Part shown: positions 54,743-58,671 of the stretch, piece by piece
How the letters are laid out: every line of letters begins with the position of its first letter
Position numbering within the stretch: position 1 is the first letter of the stretch
From: Candidatus Gastranaerophilales bacterium
GTDB taxonomy: Bacteria > Cyanobacteriota > Vampirovibrionia > Gastranaerophilales > Gastranaerophilaceae
Length of the DNA: 58,671 bases
NCBI GenBank assembly: GCA_944325535.1
Contig: CALVAL010000002.1
Coordinates: 1 to 58,671, forward strand
Direction: 5' to 3'
Position numbers and translations under genes: made by a program
Notes under the pieces: generated by a model
The model's input: the letters and a program-made list of their open reading frames with translations, nothing else
Database searches by the model: none
Told to the model about the DNA's origin: nothing

Positions 54743-55099
54743 ATGTACGCAATAGTCGAAACAGGTGGTAAACAATACCAAGTTGAAGAAGGACGTTATG
54801 TAGACGTTGAATTATTAGGCGAAGAAAAAGACGCTAAGGTTGTTTTTGATAAAGTTGTTATGATTGTAAACGGTAAAAAATCAAAAGTTGGTCAACCTTA
54901 TGTTGCTAATGCAAAAGTTGAAGGTACTGTATTAAAAACAGACCGTGCAAAGAAAATTATTGTTTACAAACAAAGACCTAAAAAAGGTTATAGAAAAAAA
55001 CAAGGTCATAGACAAGGCTTTGCTAGAGTTATGATTAATAAAATCAGAACAACAGCTTCTAAGGCTAAATCAGAAGCAGCTGAAACAACTGAAGCATAA
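54743..55099 (+). CDS. rplU: 50S ribosomal protein L21
   Basis: 118 aa. MYAIVETGGKQYQVEEGRYV at the start and KIIVYKQRPKKGYRKKQGHR are the L21 signatures. AAAGGA lies about 8 bases before the ATG at 54743; an upstream in-frame ATG at 54707 would add 12 residues absent from the family. Followed by rpmA in the usual order. Confidence 0.97.
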   Translation: MYAIVETGGKQYQVEEGRYVDVELLGEEKDAKVVFDKVVMIVNGKKSKVGQPYVANAKVEGTVLKTDRAKKIIVYKQRPKKGYRKKQGHRQGFARVMINKIRTTASKAKSEAAETTEA

Positions 55100-55132
55100 C
55101 TAATATCCTTTAGTTGGGATAAAAGCTGAATA

Positions 55133-55161
55133 GGTTGACAGAATATATTGTAATGTCAACT
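55133..55161 (+). promoter_or_regulatory. Stem-loop between rplU and rpmA
   Basis: GTTGACA (55134-55140) pairs with TGTCAAC (55154-55160) around a 13-base loop, extended by a G-T pair. There is no T tract, so it is not a terminator. It may stabilise or process the mRNA or modulate rpmA. Confidence 0.4.
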
Positions 55162-55196
55162 ACTCTAAAGAAAAATAATAAAAAGGAGATATAAAA

Positions 55197-55451
55197 ATGG
55201 CACATAAGAAAGGTATGGGTTCCACCCGTAACGGTCGTGATTCCGAAGCGAAGCGATTAGGCGTTAAAAAATTCGGTGGTGAAATTGTTAAAGCTGGTAA
55301 TATCATTGTTCGCCAAAGAGGAACTAAATTCCACCCTGGTAACAATGTAGGTATCGGTTCAGATGATACATTGTTCGCTTTAATTGATGGACAAGTAAAA
55401 TTTGAAGCTCATAGACGTGATAGAAAACAAGTAAGCGTTTACGCTGTGTAG
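55197..55451 (+). CDS. rpmA: 50S ribosomal protein L27
   Basis: 84 aa. [20 protein letters not shown] follows the initiator Met, so the protein begins like Gram-negative L27 without the cleavable extension of Firmicutes. [19 protein letters not shown] is the family core. AAGGAG lies before the start, and a clear terminator follows. Confidence 0.98.
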   Translation: MAHKKGMGSTRNGRDSEAKRLGVKKFGGEIVKAGNIIVRQRGTKFHPGNNVGIGSDDTLFALIDGQVKFEAHRRDRKQVSVYAV

Positions 55452-55473
55452 TTTAGAACAATAGAAGTAAAAA

Positions 55474-55502
55474 AGAGCTTTCATAATTGAAAGCTCTTTT
55501 TG
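55474..55502 (+). terminator. Intrinsic terminator of the rplU-rpmA transcript
   Basis: AGAGCTTTC, ATAATT loop, GAAAGCTCT, then five T. It lies 23 bases after the rpmA stop. Confidence 0.9.
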
Positions 55503-55539
55503 TCTAATTAAGATGATAGTTTTGAAAGGAATATAGATT

Positions 55540-55827
55540 ATGGGATTGAATAGAATAGCGGCTTCACTTTATAGTCCAAAAAAATTAACTAATTCAAGAA
55601 CTTTTAAAGCTCCGCTTAAAGATGGTTCAGAAGCATCTTTAAAAATAGGTACTAAAGCATATGAATGTGTTATTACTAAAAATAATCAGATCCAAGAGGC
55701 AAAAAGAGCTTACAATCCTAAGGGGTTAGGACAAGATTTTGTGGATTTGATGGGCAATTTACAAGCAAATGCTAAAGAAGGTTTTGATTTTTTAGGTGAA
55801 TTTTTGAAAGCAATGATTGCTAGATAA
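55540..55827 (+). CDS. Small orphan protein, 95 aa
   Basis: A basic, soluble-looking protein (SLYSPKKLTNSRTFKAPLKD, then IGTKAYECVITKNNQ and QDFVDLMGNLQANAKEGFDF). I recognise no family. GAAAGGAATA precedes the ATG. It lies alone between the rpmA terminator and the methyltransferase. Confidence 0.65.
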   Translation: MGLNRIAASLYSPKKLTNSRTFKAPLKDGSEASLKIGTKAYECVITKNNQIQEAKRAYNPKGLGQDFVDLMGNLQANAKEGFDFLGEFLKAMIAR

Positions 55828-55892
55828 TTGCAGTAGTAACAAAAATATAGTATAATCGTCTTGTATTATTCCCAATAAGTAAGGACGATTAG

Positions 55893-56759
55893 ATGAGCGA
55901 GATTTGTAAGAATTGGACACAGTGGCTTAAGCAGAACCGTTTTGCTGGGCAAACTCTTGAGATGCAAGAGCAGACAATGAAATGGCTAGAAGCTGTTCGT
56001 GATGTAATTTTAGTTTATGCTGAAATAAAACCTTATGATATAGTAATAGATTTAGGTACAGGAACTGGTCTTTTAGCTTTTAAAGCTCTAGAAATGCAGG
56101 ACTGCAAAGGTAAAGTCATTTTCTCTGATATGTTTCAAGATTGTCTTGATGATTGTCAGAAAATTTTGGACGAAATGGGAGTGACATCAGGTTATGAAAT
56201 GCTTAAGTGTCCTGTAGAGCACATTGCTTTGCCAGATGGTAGCGTGCATAAAGCTCTTATGCGTTCAGTGTTAGTTCATATTGTTAATAAGCAATTAGCA
56301 ATTAATGAGGTCTATAGAATTTTAAAACCAGGCGGTAAATTTTGTGCTTTTGAGCCTGTAATTAAATCGAATACTCGTTATTGGGAAATTTTAGATCCTA
56401 TGTATATTGAAAAATATGAGGATTTCAAACGAGTAGAAAATGAAATTATGGAAAATCCGATTGATTCTCTATGTAATTTTGATGATAAAACTCTAAAGAC
56501 TAATTTAGAAATTGCAGGATTTTCGATTCCTGATGTAAAATTGCAGGAAGTTCGCTCAAAATATGTAGTTCAGCCAAATATGGTGAAAGAGTGGTTTATA
56601 AATCCACCATCTCCAAATCAGCCTTCTACTAAGGAAAGATATTTAAAATATTTTGATGAAGCTACTGTTGAGAAATATATGCAAGATGTCCAAAATTATT
56701 TAACAGGACGTGAAATTAGTTTGAAAACTAATACAGTGTTTATAAACGCTACAAAATAA
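55893..56759 (+). CDS. Class I SAM-dependent methyltransferase
   Basis: A 288-aa methyltransferase with motif I VIDLGTGTGLLAFKALEM (about 48-65) and motif II/III regions KVIFSDMFQDCLDD and LPDGSVHKALMRSVLVHI. It resembles the UbiE/type-11 methyltransferases. RILKPGGKFCAFEPV is the typical post-motif III strand. The substrate is unknown. Start follows AAGGACG. It precedes kdsB by 12 bases, so may be part of that operon. Confidence 0.88.
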   Translation: MSEICKNWTQWLKQNRFAGQTLEMQEQTMKWLEAVRDVILVYAEIKPYDIVIDLGTGTGLLAFKALEMQDCKGKVIFSDMFQDCLDDCQKILDEMGVTSGYEMLKCPVEHIALPDGSVHKALMRSVLVHIVNKQLAINEVYRILKPGGKFCAFEPVIKSNTRYWEILDPMYIEKYEDFKRVENEIMENPIDSLCNFDDKTLKTNLEIAGFSIPDVKLQEVRSKYVVQPNMVKEWFINPPSPNQPSTKERYLKYFDEATVEKYMQDVQNYLTGREISLKTNTVFINATK

Positions 56760-56771
56760 GATAGGAAAGTT

Positions 56772-57509
56772 ATGAAAGAAAATCAAATAGCAATAATAAT
56801 ACCGGCTCGATATGGTTCATCAAGACTCGAGGGAAAGCCTCTTTTAAAAGCAAATAATAAACCTATTATCCAATGGGTATGGGAAAAAGCAAGCAGTTGC
56901 GAGCGAGTAGATAGGGTTATTGTTGCTACTGATGATGATAGAATTTTTAATGCTTGTAAAGAATTCGGAGCTGAAGTTGAAATGACATCGTCTGAGCATA
57001 AAAGTGGTAGTGATAGAATTGCAGAAGTTGCTAAAAGACATCCTGAAATAGGTTATATAATTAATTTACAAGGTGATGAGCCTTTAATAGAAAAATCTAA
57101 CATTGAACTAGTTATTGATGGAATTCTTGAAGATGAAATGGCAGATATTTCAACACTTGTTAGAGAAATAAAAGAAGAGGATGAAATCAATAATCCTAAT
57201 CTTGTAAAATGTGTATTTGATTTGAATAATTATGCAATGTATTTTTCTCGTTCAAAAATTCCTTATGAAAGAAATATAGGTAAAACAAAATTTTATGGGC
57301 ATTTAGGAATCTATGGATATAAAAAAGATGCTTTATTTAAAATGACATCTTTATCTCAGACAACATATGAACAGGCTGAAAGCTTGGAACAATTAAGAGC
57401 TTTACAAAATGGAATGAAAATTAAAATCGCAGTTGTCAATAATATTCCAGTAGGCATTGACACTTTAGAAGATTTTGAAAAATTTAAATCTATGGTAGAG
57501 GCTCAATAA
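56772..57509 (+). CDS. kdsB: CMP-KDO synthetase (3-deoxy-manno-octulosonate cytidylyltransferase)
   Basis: A 245-aa enzyme that activates KDO with CTP for LPS inner core synthesis. IIPARYGSSRLEGKPL at the N-terminus, RVDRVIVATDDDRIF, the YIINLQGDEPLIE motif and FYGHLGIYGYKKD are the family blocks. The stop overlaps the lpxK ATG (ATAATG). Confidence 0.97.
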   Translation: MKENQIAIIIPARYGSSRLEGKPLLKANNKPIIQWVWEKASSCERVDRVIVATDDDRIFNACKEFGAEVEMTSSEHKSGSDRIAEVAKRHPEIGYIINLQGDEPLIEKSNIELVIDGILEDEMADISTLVREIKEEDEINNPNLVKCVFDLNNYAMYFSRSKIPYERNIGKTKFYGHLGIYGYKKDALFKMTSLSQTTYEQAESLEQLRALQNGMKIKIAVVNNIPVGIDTLEDFEKFKSMVEAQ

Positions 57510-58528
57510 TGGATTTTAAAACAAGAATTACTAAGATTCATTATGATAAAAATGCCAGTGGAGCTTTTTTTAATATTCTGAAGTTTTGCTCGTTTTTTTA
57601 TGGTATTGGGAGTGGATTTAAGAATTTTTTGTATGATAAAAAAATCTTAAAGCCTAAAAAAGTCGATGCATATGTAATTTCTATAGGTAATTTTACAACA
57701 GGTGGTGTTGGGAAGACTCCTATTGTGGCAGAAATAGCGAAATATTTTGTAGAAAAAGGTGAGAGAGTTGCTATTATTTCTCGTGGATATGGCGGGAGAT
57801 TAGACAATAAAAAAGTTAATTTGATTTCAGATGGGATTAATTTATACTACAAAGCTGATATGGCAGGCGATGAGCCTTACTGGCTAGCAGTAAATCTGAA
57901 TATGTGTGCAGTACTTACTTGCTCTAATAGAGTGAAAGCTGCTCAATATGCAATAAAAGAGCTTGGTGTTACTAAAATAATTTTAGATGATGCTTTCCAA
58001 CATAGAAAAATCTATCGTGATTTAGATGTTGTGCTAGTGGATTCAGAAAAAATGTTTGGAAACGAGAATTTACTCCCTGCAGGCCCCCTAAGAGAAGGTA
58101 TAGAAGGGTTCAATAGGCTTGATAAATTAGTGATAGTAAGTAAGAATATTGATCATAAAAGAGCTGAAAAGTTAGCCAAAATAATGCAAAAGAAACAAAA
58201 TACGCAGACTTTTGTTGCAAAAGTAGAGCCTGATTATGTTTATAATATTGTCACAGGTGAGCATTTGCAAAAAGGATGTGATGTTACGGCAATATCTGCT
58301 ATAGGTCAGCCGGAACAATTTTATCAATTTGTAGAGAAGGATTATAATATTGTTGAAAAACGTACATTTGATGATCATCACAAATACCAGCTATCAGATA
58401 TTGATGATATAAATGGGAATATTTTAACTACCGAAAAAGATGCTGTAAAGCTTGCGCTTTTTGGGAAAACTAATATTTATGCTCTTAAATTAAAAACTAT
58501 TTTAGATGTAGAGAATCTTATGCTATAA
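57509..58528 (+). CDS. lpxK: Tetraacyldisaccharide 4'-kinase
   Basis: A 339-aa inner-membrane-associated kinase of lipid A synthesis. The P-loop is IGNFTTGGVGKTPIVAEIAK (about 62-81); ILDDAFQHRKIYRDLDVVLV is the LpxK signature. A hydrophobic N-terminal helix anchors it. It confirms a lipid A-containing outer membrane. It overlaps kdsB by one base. Confidence 0.96.
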   Translation: MDFKTRITKIHYDKNASGAFFNILKFCSFFYGIGSGFKNFLYDKKILKPKKVDAYVISIGNFTTGGVGKTPIVAEIAKYFVEKGERVAIISRGYGGRLDNKKVNLISDGINLYYKADMAGDEPYWLAVNLNMCAVLTCSNRVKAAQYAIKELGVTKIILDDAFQHRKIYRDLDVVLVDSEKMFGNENLLPAGPLREGIEGFNRLDKLVIVSKNIDHKRAEKLAKIMQKKQNTQTFVAKVEPDYVYNIVTGEHLQKGCDVTAISAIGQPEQFYQFVEKDYNIVEKRTFDDHHKYQLSDIDDINGNILTTEKDAVKLALFGKTNIYALKLKTILDVENLML

Positions 58529-58543
58529 TTCAATTGGAATAAA

Positions 58544-58671
58544 GCAGTCGGATAATCGCGCCGAATTGAAGAAAGTGAAATATCTGCTTTGAGTAGGTGA
58601 GGAAAGTCCGTGCATCCAAGGACAGACCGCCGGAGAAACTCCGGGCAGCGTGAGCTGGCGGATAGGACCAC
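58544..58671 (+). ncRNA. rnpB: RNase P RNA, 5' part (3' end outside window)
   Basis: GAGGAAAGTCC at about 58599 is the universally conserved CR-I box of bacterial RNase P RNA. It is preceded by a P1/P2/P3-type region and followed by GCATCC and the start of P10-P11 (CAGCGTGAGCTGGCGG). It begins about 15 bases after lpxK and runs beyond the window. Confidence 0.92.

Noticed and set aside
1-58671. CRISPR array or cas genes
   Set aside because: No regularly spaced direct repeats of 25-40 bases and no cas-like ORFs were seen; the only repeats are the REP pair, the tRNA fragments and the radical SAM tail copy.

Overview
The window is AT-rich and looks chromosomal. It most likely comes from a diderm gut bacterium of the Vampirovibrionia (Melainabacteria), order Gastranaerophilales. 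Three things point there. LPS genes (kdsB, lpxK) show an outer membrane. Several large orphan proteins carry the short N-terminal motifs (such as ISFKG or INPNFKS) that I associate from memory with that lineage. The housekeeping genes sit in a very AT-rich, tightly packed genome. This placement is inference from reading, not from a search.

Layout. 1-2519 (+) is the right edge of a Mu-like prophage: cytosine methylase end, gpF-like head protein, Dam-type methylase and gpG-like protein. It stops one base before the stop codon of wzz. 2520-17119 (-) is a Wzx/Wzy-type surface polysaccharide operon. Read from 17119 it runs: initiating sugar-phosphate transferase, GT2, cobalamin-type radical SAM enzyme, acyltransferase, a chimeric relic, GT4, Wzy, HAD protein, LicD, Wzx, a cytidylyltransferase-Gfo/Idh fusion and Wzz. 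17260-18171 (+) is a sugar epimerase. 18174-25271 (-) is a second compact operon: two HgdB/DUF2229-type iron-sulfur proteins (COG3580-like and COG3581-like), a PHP hydrolase, a SPASM-like radical SAM protein, a large SLBB exporter and an unannotated 35-codon ORF.

25272-26100 is a graveyard: a frameshifted integrase relic, then two GTAG-headed REP palindromes in inverted orientation around the C-terminal stub of a REP-associated tyrosine transposase. 26101-35410 holds thrB, mazG, a parvulin, two DMT transporters, a 973-aa lineage-type orphan and an exported carboxymuconolactone-decarboxylase/cupin protein. 35605-43617 (+) is one operon coding for a siroheme-dependent nitrite/sulfite reductase plus the route from glutamyl-tRNA to siroheme (hemA, sirC, hemC, cobA-hemD, hemB, hemL; gltX not seen).

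43618-44758 is an AbiF/Abi_2-type HEPN protein preceded by its own promoter and a short terminator-ended RNA, a probable RNA-protein defence or toxin-antitoxin pair. Next come tRNA-Lys(CTT) with a mosaic of its own fragments beside it, more lineage-type proteins, a 1285-aa double UvrD-like helicase whose first half lacks a Walker A motif, a MATE exporter, bcp, pnuC, rplU-rpmA, a methyltransferase, kdsB-lpxK and the 5' part of RNase P RNA running off the end.

The strongest candidates for something new are the HgdB-like/PHP/radical SAM/SLBB operon, the Abi protein with its RNA, the REP-RAYT relic, the double helicase and the cytidylyltransferase-oxidoreductase fusion placed two genes downstream of LicD.
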